NCBI GenBank assembly: GCA_963619325.1
Contig: CAVEVQ010000001.1
Span: 62,001 to 126,000 of the forward strand
Length of the DNA: 64,000 bases
Reading direction: 5' to 3'
Source of the DNA: UBA1181 sp963619325
GTDB taxonomy: Bacteria; Bacteroidota; Bacteroidia; Bacteroidales; Paludibacteraceae
Shown here: one piece after another, positions 51,646 to 61,500 of the stretch
How the letters are laid out: every line of letters begins with the position of its first letter
Position numbering within the stretch: the first letter of the stretch is position 1
Translations under genes and position numbers: made by a program
The notes under the pieces: model-generated
Databases searched by the model: none
What the model was told of the DNA's origin: nothing
The model's input: only the letters and a program-made list of their open reading frames with translations

Positions 51646-51939
51646 CTACACTGTCTGCTCTACGTTCCAAACGAAAGCACGGACACCCACCTCTTCATTA
51701 CGTAAATCTAACTTCTTTACTGTCTCAAGAAGAGTCTTCACCTGCTCATCTTCGACCACGGTGATGACAACTGAATTCATCTCAGGCCAGGTGTGCGTTC
51801 CTCTGTGAGGCTGCCCTGTTTTTGAACCTCTTCCCTGAACCTGCTCGAAAAAGGTGAATCCGCGAAGACCAAGGCGGTCAAGCATATATTCAACACGTTC
51901 TGTGTTCGTCTGGTTGAATACTATCATTACTGATTTCAT
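51646..51939 (-). CDS. PII-like signalling protein of the RND efflux operon
   Basis: A 97-residue protein with the ferredoxin-like beta-alpha-beta-beta-alpha-beta order of PII folds: MKSVMIVFNQTNTERVEYML, a central flexible loop (GRGSKTGQPHRGTHTWPEMN, standing where the PII T-loop would be) and VVITVVEDEQVKTLLETVKK. Classical PII features (the Tyr uridylylation site and full nucleotide motifs) are not seen, so it is not GlnB. It is the last gene of the tetR-tolC-adaptor-pump operon, 22 bp after the pump gene. PII-like proteins often regulate the transporter beside them, so it may sense a ligand and tune the pump; this is inference. Confidence 0.68.
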   Translation of the reverse strand: MKSVMIVFNQTNTERVEYMLDRLGLRGFTFFEQVQGRGSKTGQPHRGTHTWPEMNSVVITVVEDEQVKTLLETVKKLDLRNEEVGVRAFVWNVEQTV

Positions 51940-51961
51940 ATTTCCAACTTTTACTTGTTAA

Positions 51962-54900
51962 CTATTTATTGCTATCGTTGTCGCCCTCAACAAGCACACT
52001 CTCATCTGGGTTAATATCCATAAAGATATATTGCGCACGGACTTCCGCTTCATTGTCTCTCTCCCCATGCTTTGACATCAATGCATAAAGCACTGGAACA
52101 ATAACCAAGGTTACTATCGTAGAGACAAGCAAACCGCCTATCACAACAATACCCATTGGCACCCACATTTCAGATCCGTCTGCTTTTGCCAACGCCATAG
52201 GCAACATTCCTAAAATAGTAGTAGCGGCGGTCATCAATACAGGGCGTAAACGCGACTGCCCTGACAATGCAATAGCCTCATTCAACTCATAGCCTCTATC
52301 CCTCATCAAGTTGATGTAGTCTACCAACACAATACCATTTTTCACCACAATGCCGACCAACATGATACATCCCAAACATCCAATCATATCCAATGACGTA
52401 TTTGTGAAGTACAACGCCCAAATCACACCCGAGAAAGCGAACGGAACTGACATCATAATCAAGAATGGTTTTGCATACGACTCAAACTGCGATGCCATTA
52501 CCACATACACGAGAATAACAATAATCAAAAGCAACAATCCCATATCCTGGAATGACTCTTGTTGATCTTCATAATCTCCCGCAATGACAACTGTCACACC
52601 AGTTGGTCGATCAATCTCTGGCAATAACTTCTCAATTTCAGCAGCCAACTCTCCTAAAGATGTCTCATACGGAGTAACTTCAACCTTCAAGTAACGCTGA
52701 CGACTCTTACGCTCAATCTCCGGCGGTCCCCAATATTCTTGAACAGACGCTATCTCACTCAACTTAATATTTCCCGTTGGAGAAGGGATAGACAGATCTT
52801 CAATGGCCGAAATACTATTTCTATTCTCTTCCACCAGACGAACTTTGATGTCATATTCATCTCCATCTTCTTTCAGATATCCGGCAGACATACCATTGAC
52901 ACGATTACGAACATACTGAGAGATGGCAGACGACGAGAGACCATGGCGAGAAGCTTTCTCTTTGTCAACTACGATTTTCAACTCTGGGCGGTCGTCGTCA
53001 CGGCTTACATCAACGTTGCGGGCCGTTGGCAACTTCTCCTCTATCAAGTGTTTGATAGCCTCACCATACGAACTTGTTACGTCAAAATCATATCCATAAA
53101 CCTCAATATCCACCGTACTCTCACCTCCCATACTTCCATTAGATGAGATAGCCACCTTATAGTCTGCCACCTCCGGATAGGATGCAATCTCTTTTCGAAG
53201 AATTTCGGCAATCTCCCAAATCGTTCTCTCACGCGTACCCTTCTTGTCTGCATTGTATCGCATCTCAATAGTGTTGTATTTCGTACTTGAGAAGAGGGCG
53301 GAGATACCCGCATCATCATTCGTTCCACAAGTTGTAGAGATATTCTTCGTTTCTGGCACCAAATCGTAGAAACGACGCTCCAACATACGAGCAAATTTTG
53401 CCGTTTCTTCAACACGCGTTCCTTGTAAAAGTTCAACAGAAATCGACAAACGACCATTATCAGTCACCGCAATAAAGTCTGTTCCCACCTTTCCCGCCAA
53501 TGCTGGTATCAAAGAAACGATAAAGAAACCTACAATGACAGCCATTGATATGAATTTATGATTCAAACACCATCTTAACAAATTAGCATATAAAACATCC
53601 AACTTGTCTAAGGCACGAACAACCGTATTTTGGTAGGAGAATTTCTTCGTGTCTTTCTTTTCTCGGATCAATTTTCCGTTCTTATCTACGCTGACACCCC
53701 TCTGCTTTAACAATTTTGACGAAAGCATTGGCACCAACGTGATGGCTGCGAAAGTAGAAGTCGTACACACAATTGTTACAATCCATCCTAACTCCTTGAA
53801 CAAGATACCTGCAATACCTGTCAACATAGTCAGCGGAACAAACACCGCCGCAATAACCGCAGTAGTGGCAATAACAGAAACCCATACCTCATTCGTAGCA
53901 TAAATAGATGCCTCGCGTGGACTTTCTCCTCGCTCTATATGCGTCATAATGTTCTCCAACACCACAATGGCATCATCAACCACCATACCAACAGCAATAG
54001 ACAAAGAACACATCGAAATAATGTTCAAAGAACTATCGACAAAAAGCAGATAAAGGAACGCAACTAACAAAGAGATCGGAATGGTCAGACCGATAATCAT
54101 ACTTGCCCTCCATCTTCCCAAAAAGAAAAGAACGACTAACACCACGAACAAAACAGCATACAATACAGACTCGGTCAATGAATCGATTGCATTTGTAATT
54201 TCTGTTGAAGAGTCGTAAATCTCTGATATCTTGATATCTGAAGGTAGTGTTTTCTGTATCTTCGCCAACTCCGCTTTAATATCCTTACAAATCTGCACAG
54301 AGTTACCTCCCGTCTGTTTTGAAATCATCAAACGTACGGCTTCCTCTCCATCCATTTTCTCATCCAGGGTCAAATCCTTAATGGTATCACGAACAGTCGC
54401 AATATCGCGAACGTAAATCTGTCTTCCGTCTGAAGTCGTCGTAACGACGATATTCTCAATCTCGGAACTTTCGACATATTCACTTCGGACCTGCAAGTTA
54501 TATTGCTCAGCATCCATCTTGATATTTCCAGAAGACATATTCAAGTTGTTGCCAGAAATAGCGTTTCCGACCGTCTCCAAAGAAATACTGTATGCATCTA
54601 ACTGGTTTTGGTCAATATCTACATATACATATCGATCTGGTTCTCCAGAAAGGGTTACGTTACCCACACCCGACACACGGCTTAACTGTGGAACAACGTC
54701 ATCATTCAAAATCTTCTCCAATCCTGCATAACTTTCCTTCGCCTGAATTGCAAACTGAAGAATTGGCATCGATGAACTATTGAACTTGATAATCAAAGGA
54801 TTTGAACATCCACTTGGGAGATTATCCTTCGTCATATCTACATACGATCGAATATCGTTGATGACATCATCCAAATCCTCACCCCACTCAAATTCCAAAG

Positions 54901-55174
54901 CTACCAAAGATAGGTTATCCTTTGAAGTTGAAGTCAGTTTGTCCAATCCATCAATGGAGTTCAAACTATTCTCCAAATACTTTGTCACATTTGTCTCCAC
55001 CTCACTTGCATTCGCACCCGCATAGGTAGTCATGACGGCGATATAGGGTGGCTCAATCTCTGGGTATTGGTCGATTGGCAATTTTATGTAAGCAAAGACT
55101 CCCATCAGCATCACGGCAGCAAACACCAAGATGGAGGTGACAGGATTCTCAATCGCTGATTTATATATACTCAT
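51962..55174 (-). CDS. RND efflux pump inner-membrane transporter (AcrB/HAE-1 type)
   Basis: The 1070-residue protein is a complete proton-driven RND transporter. It opens MSIYKSAIENPVTSILVFAA, has about 12 transmembrane helices in two halves, two large periplasmic porter/docking regions, and the proton-relay aspartate pair in IAVGMVVDDAIVVLENI (helix 4). The docking domain reads DYEDQQESFQDMGLLLLIIV before helix 7. The class resembles the multidrug HAE-1/HAE-2 pumps more than heavy-metal pumps. The gene follows its adaptor by 42 bp and precedes the PII-like gene. Substrates cannot be predicted. Confidence 0.95.
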   Translation of the reverse strand: MSIYKSAIENPVTSILVFAAVMLMGVFAYIKLPIDQYPEIEPPYIAVMTTYAGANASEVETNVTKYLENSLNSIDGLDKLTSTSKDNLSLVALEFEWGEDLDDVINDIRSYVDMTKDNLPSGCSNPLIIKFNSSSMPILQFAIQAKESYAGLEKILNDDVVPQLSRVSGVGNVTLSGEPDRYVYVDIDQNQLDAYSISLETVGNAISGNNLNMSSGNIKMDAEQYNLQVRSEYVESSEIENIVVTTTSDGRQIYVRDIATVRDTIKDLTLDEKMDGEEAVRLMISKQTGGNSVQICKDIKAELAKIQKTLPSDIKISEIYDSSTEITNAIDSLTESVLYAVLFVVLVVLFFLGRWRASMIIGLTIPISLLVAFLYLLFVDSSLNIISMCSLSIAVGMVVDDAIVVLENIMTHIERGESPREASIYATNEVWVSVIATTAVIAAVFVPLTMLTGIAGILFKELGWIVTIVCTTSTFAAITLVPMLSSKLLKQRGVSVDKNGKLIREKKDTKKFSYQNTVVRALDKLDVLYANLLRWCLNHKFISMAVIVGFFIVSLIPALAGKVGTDFIAVTDNGRLSISVELLQGTRVEETAKFARMLERRFYDLVPETKNISTTCGTNDDAGISALFSSTKYNTIEMRYNADKKGTRERTIWEIAEILRKEIASYPEVADYKVAISSNGSMGGESTVDIEVYGYDFDVTSSYGEAIKHLIEEKLPTARNVDVSRDDDRPELKIVVDKEKASRHGLSSSAISQYVRNRVNGMSAGYLKEDGDEYDIKVRLVEENRNSISAIEDLSIPSPTGNIKLSEIASVQEYWGPPEIERKSRQRYLKVEVTPYETSLGELAAEIEKLLPEIDRPTGVTVVIAGDYEDQQESFQDMGLLLLIIVILVYVVMASQFESYAKPFLIMMSVPFAFSGVIWALYFTNTSLDMIGCLGCIMLVGIVVKNGIVLVDYINLMRDRGYELNEAIALSGQSRLRPVLMTAATTILGMLPMALAKADGSEMWVPMGIVVIGGLLVSTIVTLVIVPVLYALMSKHGERDNEAEVRAQYIFMDINPDESVLVEGDNDSNK

Positions 55175-55216
55175 ATTTCCTTTCTTTAAAAATTTGGTTT
55201 CTAAGCAGGACTTCTA

Positions 55217-56308
55217 TTACTTCTTCGCAGTTGTATCTGCCAATGCTGCTGATTTAGTGGCTGCTTCTTCTTCATAAGTTGAAGTCAGCACTTCCATCAA
55301 AGATCCATCAACCAACCTATTCTGACCCTGTGTTACAACCTCATCGCCTTCATGAATTTCATCTGCAAACACCTCAATATAGCGATTATAACGCTGTCCC
55401 ATCTGAACCTTAACACGTTCTGCCACTCCATCCTTGTTCAAGAACAGATAACGCTCGTTCGATCCTGTCAACTTTAATACTGATTGATAAGGAACGACAA
55501 CGACATTGTCTTTACCTACTGGAACGACTGTGTGAACATACATTCCTGGACGAAGTTTCATGTTCCCATTAGGCACTTTCACCTTGCATTGGAATGTATG
55601 TGTATTTGCGTCAATTGTCGGATAAATCACTTCAATGGTCGCAGGGAAAGTCTGGTCTGGATAAATATCCGACACCAATTCCAATTTCATATTCTGTTTG
55701 ATTTTCGTGAAATATGCTTCTGGAACGTTTACAATCACCTTCAAAACATTCACTTGAACAACGGAGATTATTGGTCTCGCTCCGTTATACAACTCTCCAC
55801 TCTCATAGTTTCTTTCAGAAACGACACCTGGGAAAGTGGCCTTGAAGAAAGTATTTGTCTGTAGAAAATCATACTGCTCCTTGGCTTGATCGTATGCCAA
55901 TTTTGTTTGGTCGTAAGTCTGCTGTGTAACATTACCACCAGCCAGCAAAGCATCCATACGTTTCATCTCCACCGTATAGTTATCCAAATTCAACTTGGCC
56001 TGTCTCAACTGCGTCTGATCCATTCGAACAAGCAACTCACCCGCAGAAACACGATCGCCCACATCCTTATATCTCTTCTCTATGATTCCTGTCAATGAAG
56101 GAGATACATTCATCGTCTCCCATCCTTCCAAAACACCAGTACATTCAACTTGGCGTTCAATCTCTTGCTTTAGAACTTTCTCCGTACGAACCCTTTCATA
56201 CGTCACCTCTTCTGTTGTATTTGTATTTGTTTTTTCTCCTCCACAACATGTCAAGGTCAATGCGAGGGTTGATATTGTTATCAAACCCATTTTTTCCAAT
56301 TTTCTCAT
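55217..56308 (-). CDS. RND efflux periplasmic adaptor (membrane fusion protein)
   Basis: A 363-residue lipoprotein: signal MRKLEKMGLITISTLALTLT then CC with the lipidated Cys near residue 21. The HlyD/AcrA layout is complete: first half-lipoyl (VECTGVLEGWETMNVSPSLT, RYKDVGDRVSAGELLVRMDQ), alpha-hairpin, second half-lipoyl with ATFPGVVSERNYESGEL, the beta-barrel (FPATIEVIYPTIDANTHTFQ) and a membrane-proximal domain. It links the pump to TolC. ATG 56308 is preferred over ATG 56329, which adds seven charged residues before the signal. Confidence 0.94.
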   Translation of the reverse strand: MRKLEKMGLITISTLALTLTCCGGEKTNTNTTEEVTYERVRTEKVLKQEIERQVECTGVLEGWETMNVSPSLTGIIEKRYKDVGDRVSAGELLVRMDQTQLRQAKLNLDNYTVEMKRMDALLAGGNVTQQTYDQTKLAYDQAKEQYDFLQTNTFFKATFPGVVSERNYESGELYNGARPIISVVQVNVLKVIVNVPEAYFTKIKQNMKLELVSDIYPDQTFPATIEVIYPTIDANTHTFQCKVKVPNGNMKLRPGMYVHTVVPVGKDNVVVVPYQSVLKLTGSNERYLFLNKDGVAERVKVQMGQRYNRYIEVFADEIHEGDEVVTQGQNRLVDGSLMEVLTSTYEEEAATKSAALADTTAKK

Positions 56309-56332
56309 ATCGTATTTTCTTTGTTTCAAAGA

Positions 56333-57673
56333 TTATTTATTCAAAAGATTTCTCAAACTAACGTACGCTGTTACCATTGAGAGTAACGAGTTCACATAAC
56401 TGTTCTGAGCAGAAATCAAATCCGTGCTTGAATTAGTCAACGACAAACTTGAGATTGTCCCATATTTGTATTTCTCACTATTGCTATCAAACACACGCTG
56501 CATCACTTCAATGTTCTTAGATTGAATTTCATAATCTTCATACGAAGAAGTAAGGTTGTAGCGTAACTGTTTTTCTTGAATATTCAAGTTTTGGGTTGCA
56601 TCTTTCAAGTTGTTGACCTCCTTGGCATAATCCATCTTTGCGCCACGAACATCCGCCCACCGACTTCCTGTTGAGAATATCGGCACACTTAATTTGAATC
56701 CAACCGTGTTTGGAGGTGTCATATCTAATGTTTCCTCATCTGAACAATATTTTTTCTTGTCAAAAGAATAGAAAGCTGAAAGAGTTGGCACATACGCCAT
56801 CTTGCTGAGTGTCAATTGTTTCTTCTTTAACTCCGTTGACTTAGTCTGCAGTTGGTAATCGTAGTTATCCTCAATATTGAAGTTTGTTCCTAAAAGGTTA
56901 AGAATTTCACCTGCATTAATGACATCGTCTAATGTTTGAGTAAGCACTATCTCATCATCTGCCTCTGCACCCGTGAGAAGACGAATGGAATTGTACAACA
57001 CCTCAATAGATCGTTTTGTCGTGTTCAAACTGCTTGCCAATGATGAAACCTGAATCTCAACCTGATCAGCATCATTCTGCTCTGCTACGCCAGCCTTGAC
57101 CGCGTTCATCGTCATATTATGTAGATTCCTGAGGTTTTCAAGATTTTTCTCCAACAGATCGACTGTCTTTTGCAAAGCCAAAATATTAACGTAGTAGGTT
57201 TCAATATTAGATGTAACCGATTGCTCCGTTTTGCTTATCGTTGTTTCATAAATCTGTTTTGACAATTTTGCAACCTGCACAGATACAATTTGTGAACCGC
57301 TCACCGTCATAGATGCACTTATTCCGAAATCAAAATAAGCAGGCATCGGGATTTCTGTTCCCAACATCTCCATCTTGTAACCCAGCATGTTGTAGTAGTT
57401 CACATTCCCACTAACTTGAAGCAACATACTGGCAATCGATTTCCAACGCATTGCCTCCGCCTTCTGCACATCATACGAAGCATTCTGCACAGAACGATTG
57501 TGCTCCAACGCATACTGCTTCGCTTCTTCTAAAGAGAACGATAATGTCTTCGAATTCTCTTGTGCCACCGAGACATTTTCTTCCGTAGTATCATTTCCCT
57601 CTGCAAAAGCCGTGGTTGTCAAACCCGACATCAGCATCAGCAAACCAACACCTTTTAAAAATCTTTTTCTCAT
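56333..57673 (-). CDS. TolC-family outer-membrane efflux channel
   Basis: A 446-residue protein from ATG 57673 with a signal peptide (MRKRFLKGVGLLMLMSGLTT). Two homologous halves each give the TolC pattern of helical barrel plus strands: LSFSLEEAKQYALEHNRSVQ, VSSLASSLNTTKRSIEVLYN and LKLSVPIFSTGSRWADVRGA, then the closing GTISSLSLTNSSTDLISAQN. No lipobox is seen. It forms the outer exit duct of the efflux complex encoded here, with 24 bp to the adaptor gene. An upstream ATG at 57703 would add ten polar residues. Confidence 0.93.
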   Translation of the reverse strand: MRKRFLKGVGLLMLMSGLTTTAFAEGNDTTEENVSVAQENSKTLSFSLEEAKQYALEHNRSVQNASYDVQKAEAMRWKSIASMLLQVSGNVNYYNMLGYKMEMLGTEIPMPAYFDFGISASMTVSGSQIVSVQVAKLSKQIYETTISKTEQSVTSNIETYYVNILALQKTVDLLEKNLENLRNLHNMTMNAVKAGVAEQNDADQVEIQVSSLASSLNTTKRSIEVLYNSIRLLTGAEADDEIVLTQTLDDVINAGEILNLLGTNFNIEDNYDYQLQTKSTELKKKQLTLSKMAYVPTLSAFYSFDKKKYCSDEETLDMTPPNTVGFKLSVPIFSTGSRWADVRGAKMDYAKEVNNLKDATQNLNIQEKQLRYNLTSSYEDYEIQSKNIEVMQRVFDSNSEKYKYGTISSLSLTNSSTDLISAQNSYVNSLLSMVTAYVSLRNLLNK

Positions 57674-57709
57674 CTCTTTTTTTTCGTATTTTACAATGTT
57701 CACTTGTTT

Positions 57710-58321
57710 CTATATCTCCACTTCTAAATATGCCTTTATCATTTCATAGCCTTCCTCCGTTGCTACACCTCTAAAAAACACCTTGCAAACCGTATATAAG
57801 ATTTCTGAGATACTCTGCTCTCTCAAATCATACGCGCCTTTTTCTTGTAATGAGAACAACATATTATAATAAAGCTGAGCCAGCACCTTCGCCGAATATT
57901 CCGACTTGATATGACCCTCCCTTTGCGATTTTTCTATATATGTTTGAAATGATTCGCACAATGCCTCCTTGGACATTCTTGCCTGTTCAAAACGCTTCGG
58001 GAACATCAACTTCGCATCCTCAATGAAATTCGTATTGATGCGCCTAAGCATCAATATCGTATATCTGAAAGAAACCAAAAGTGCAGAAAAGGAGCAATTG
58101 CATCCATCCCTTAAGCGATTTGTTTCTTTTTCATTTATCTCCTTAAAATGCAGTAAACATGCAGAAACTAATGCTTCTTTATTCTCAAAATATTCGTATA
58201 TCGTTCGCTTTGACATGGTAAGAGACGATGCAATCTTATCCATCGTCACAGGTTTTATCCCCTGCGAAATAAACAAGTCTAACGCACCGCATACTATTTT
58301 TTCTCTCACTTCGTTTTCCAT
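57710..58321 (-). CDS. TetR-family transcriptional regulator of the efflux operon
   Basis: A 203-residue protein with an N-terminal TetR helix-turn-helix (KPVTMDKIASSLTMSKRTIY, YEYFENKEALVSACL) and a mostly helical ligand-binding region (LRRINTNFIEDAKLMFPKRF). It is the first gene of the operon, 36 bp before tolC, so it probably represses its own transcript, a standard arrangement for RND pumps. An inverted repeat over the promoter (58400-58436) is a candidate operator. Ligand unknown. Confidence 0.93.
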   Translation of the reverse strand: MENEVREKIVCGALDLFISQGIKPVTMDKIASSLTMSKRTIYEYFENKEALVSACLLHFKEINEKETNRLRDGCNCSFSALLVSFRYTILMLRRINTNFIEDAKLMFPKRFEQARMSKEALCESFQTYIEKSQREGHIKSEYSAKVLAQLYYNMLFSLQEKGAYDLREQSISEILYTVCKVFFRGVATEEGYEMIKAYLEVEI

Positions 58322-58386
58322 ACCTCAGTATTGCCTTTTAATCATTTAAAAAATTTGAGAATAGCACATTGCTTTATATAACAATA

Positions 58387-58417
58387 CAAAAGTAATACGA
58401 AAAACTAAAAAAACAAA
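58387..58417 (-). promoter_or_regulatory. Perfect Bacteroidota promoter for the efflux operon
   Basis: Reading leftward: TTTG at 58417-58414, 19 bases, TACTTTTG at 58394-58387. Predicted start near 58380, about 58 nt before tetR. Confidence 0.78.
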
Positions 58418-58436
58418 AATAGTTTTCTTAGTTTTT
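58400..58436. promoter_or_regulatory. Candidate TetR operator: inverted repeats over the -33 box
   Basis: AAAAACTAA (58400-58408) and TTAGTTTTT (58428-58436) are inverted copies; a nested pair AAAACTA (58401-58407) and TAGTTTT (58420-58426) is also present. Both span the -33 box at 58414-58417. The A/T-rich background weakens the case, but the position suits TetR repression. Confidence 0.4.
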
Positions 58437-58457
58437 ATATTGTTTAACATAACACAT

Positions 58458-58494
58458 AGACAAAAAGGCGCAAATGAAATACCATCTGCGCCTT
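58458..58494 (-). terminator. Rho-independent terminator of the giant surface-protein gene
   Basis: AAGGCGCA (58465-58472) and TGCGCCTT (58487-58494) form the stem, with three more pairs after one mismatch. On the leftward strand TTTTTG follows. It lies 19 bases past the giant gene's stop codon. Confidence 0.82.
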
Positions 58495-58513
58495 CCTATA
58501 TGATTAGAAACCT

Positions 58514-61500
58514 TTACTCTGCTATAAACTTGATGTACTTCAAAGTATCATCCAACTTCATTATTCCAATGTAAACACCTGTGTTTAAGTTCAATACATT
58601 TTCTTTTTCAACCCCATTCAACACAGACAATTCTACACCTGACAAAGCGTAGACTATAAACTTTGTCCTTTCCATCTCTGCCGAGGTCAACCCTTCTACA
58701 TAGAGAGTAGCCACCCCTCCACGAGTGATTGAATAATTATTAGCAATCCAGACGTTGAGATTCTCTATCCCCTTAGCTTGCTTGCCACAAACGACAGTCT
58801 CCTCTCCATCTATGGTTTTTACGCCTAAAACATATACGCCATCCAATATTTGGGACTCTTGGTAGGTCATACTATTAGCCCCTTCTATCGCAATGCCATT
58901 CTTATACCATTGGAACTCCGAGAATCCATAGACATTGTCTTTCAATGAAATCTCATTTTTAGATTTTACAGCAAACATATCCGAACCATACCCAACGTAA
59001 AAAGTGGCAACTACTTGATCGCTTGCATATCCGTCGTCGTAGAACTGAACAAAGGCTTTATAACTGCCTGGTACGACATTCTCAGGAACATCAAATTTTA
59101 TTGTTCCAACAGTATCTGCTACTTCTCCTTCTGTTTCTCTAAACCCTTGTGAAACAGCATCCATTTCAAACATTACCTTGTATGAATTGGCCTTCCCTGA
59201 AGTAATATGATAATTGATTTCAACATTATGCTCCTCACAAAAGACCATGTTTCCATTCAACATTTCAAAACCACCGGACACATTCGACAACTCAATTTCA
59301 AATTTCTTTGATCTAACCACCAAAGTAAGGTGTATCAAACTATCGCAGCCGTTCTCTGTATTTAAATACACATCCTTCTCAAAAATCTGATCCTTATTAA
59401 AAGTCAGATTCAAACCATACTCGGTATAGGTATCTCCCACATAGACAGTATCAACGATTTCCGACTCGGATGAGTAGTCAACAGTTAAGTTAACTGTTAC
59501 GACAGAGTCACACCCCGTCATGCTTGATAACGTATCCGTATAAACGCCCGACGTTGTAAAAGATTTTCCATTCATCACAAAAACATCGCAAGCGTGAATC
59601 GTTAGCGTATCATTATAGAGTGGCCATACATTCAATCGAACGTAAACAATAGAATCGCAACCTAAATGATTTTCCAAGTGGAAAGTATTCATTCCTGCGT
59701 CCAAAAGGTTTCCTTCCCAAAAGACTGGCAACTCACTCTGGCAGTGATTTCTGACTATCGTATCCTTCGCATATGTTGGCTTGTTTACCGTCAACATTAT
59801 TGAAATCACACTATCGCCTTTCAAAGTCGGTATAGTGTCGAAATACAAACCAGACTCCTCTAACAAAGTATCATTCCACAAGTAAGAACCGCAAGAGATT
59901 ACGCGTTCAGTTATTGGAACATTCTTGTATGTAATCTGAAGATTCATCGTTACAACAGAATCACAACCCACCCCACTCGTGAAAGTGTCTCTATAAACAC
60001 CCGATTTTGTATACACTTTGTTATTCCAAATATAAACGCTTTCACCTACTGCATAGAACTCACTTCTTAGCGTTGGATTGACCTCTAATTTGAGACTAAC
60101 AATAGAATCGCACTTTGCCACATTCTCCAAGACAATTGTCGTATCCTTTTCTACTTTGAATCCATTCCATTCAATTGGCAAACTACTCTCACAAACCGTC
60201 AAGACTTCAGAACCAAAGGTCGCCTTCGAGACATTCAATTTCAAGGTCAAAATAGAATCACAGCCCGCTACATTCTGTATAATAATAGTCGTATCTGAGA
60301 AAACATCGAATCCATTCCATACAAGTGGGAGTTCTTTCTCGCATACATTCTGTACATCCTCTCCGTAGGTCGTCTTCAAAACATTCAACTTCAAGGTCAA
60401 AATAGAATCACAACCTGCCTCATTCTGTATGACAATAGTTGTGTCTGAGAAAACATCGAACCCATTCCATACAAGTGGGAGTTCTTTCTCGCATACATTC
60501 TGTACATCCTCTCCGTAGGTCGTCTTCAAAACATTCAACTTCAAGGTCAAAATAGAATCACAACCTGCCTCATTCTGTATGACAATAGTTGTGTCTGAGA
60601 AAACATCGAACCCATTCCATACAAGTGGGAGTTCTTTCTCGCATACATTCTGTACATCCTCTCCGTAGGTCGTCTTCAGAATTGTCAGATCCAACCTTAT
60701 GATAGAATCACAAAGTCCTATACCATTTTCCTTCACGAATACAGACTTGGTATTTTCCGTATAGGTTTTTCCGTCAATCCATTCAAACTTATCACATGCA
60801 ACCTCTGTTTGTATTCTCTCATTCAATCCACGTTCATGAGCCGTCAAGCGAACTGCTCCAATTTCTATGCTTTCACCGGACGTCGTGAAATCACTTCCAT
60901 ACCATCTAAGCGGAAGTTCTCCATTGCAAACAAACGTATCACGGGTAAACGCATATCCATCCTCATCACGATCAACCTCATAGGTTACCGACGCAACATT
61001 TTTGTTTCCACTCTTATCCGACACTTGGAAATAAACTGTCAGATTTGTCTTGGTGTACGCATTCAGCGTGAAAACATCTCCAGAGAATGGCGTAAACGTA
61101 TTCCCATCCAACCCATATTCAACAATCAGATCGGACACTGAAGTACAGTTGTCAGAAATGTTATTCCGAATATCTTCTAACGACACATTAAAGTCAACCA
61201 TGCCTGTAATCGTGTCTGACACAGAAATCTTTCTCTTCCCTATTGAAATGCCATCAACAGAAATCTTTGGCATAACAGTATCTATTACGCTAACTGTTTG
61301 GAACTGCCCTGCTCCCTCATTTTCTAATCCAACTGTCCAATAAACTTTGTCACCATCAGCAAAGTCATAGTATGTGTCATCCGCCACCTTTATCCTCTCT
61401 CCATCGTTTACTGTTATATAGACCACTGTATCAAATTTTGTTGTAATACACAGATCATTGACAGAAGGGGCATAATTTTTAAGAAGAACATGCGCCTTGC

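Noticed and set aside
60211..60660. Regular direct repeats that could suggest a CRISPR array
   Set aside because: The period is 150 bp with no spacers, the repeats are coding and in frame, and no cas genes are near.
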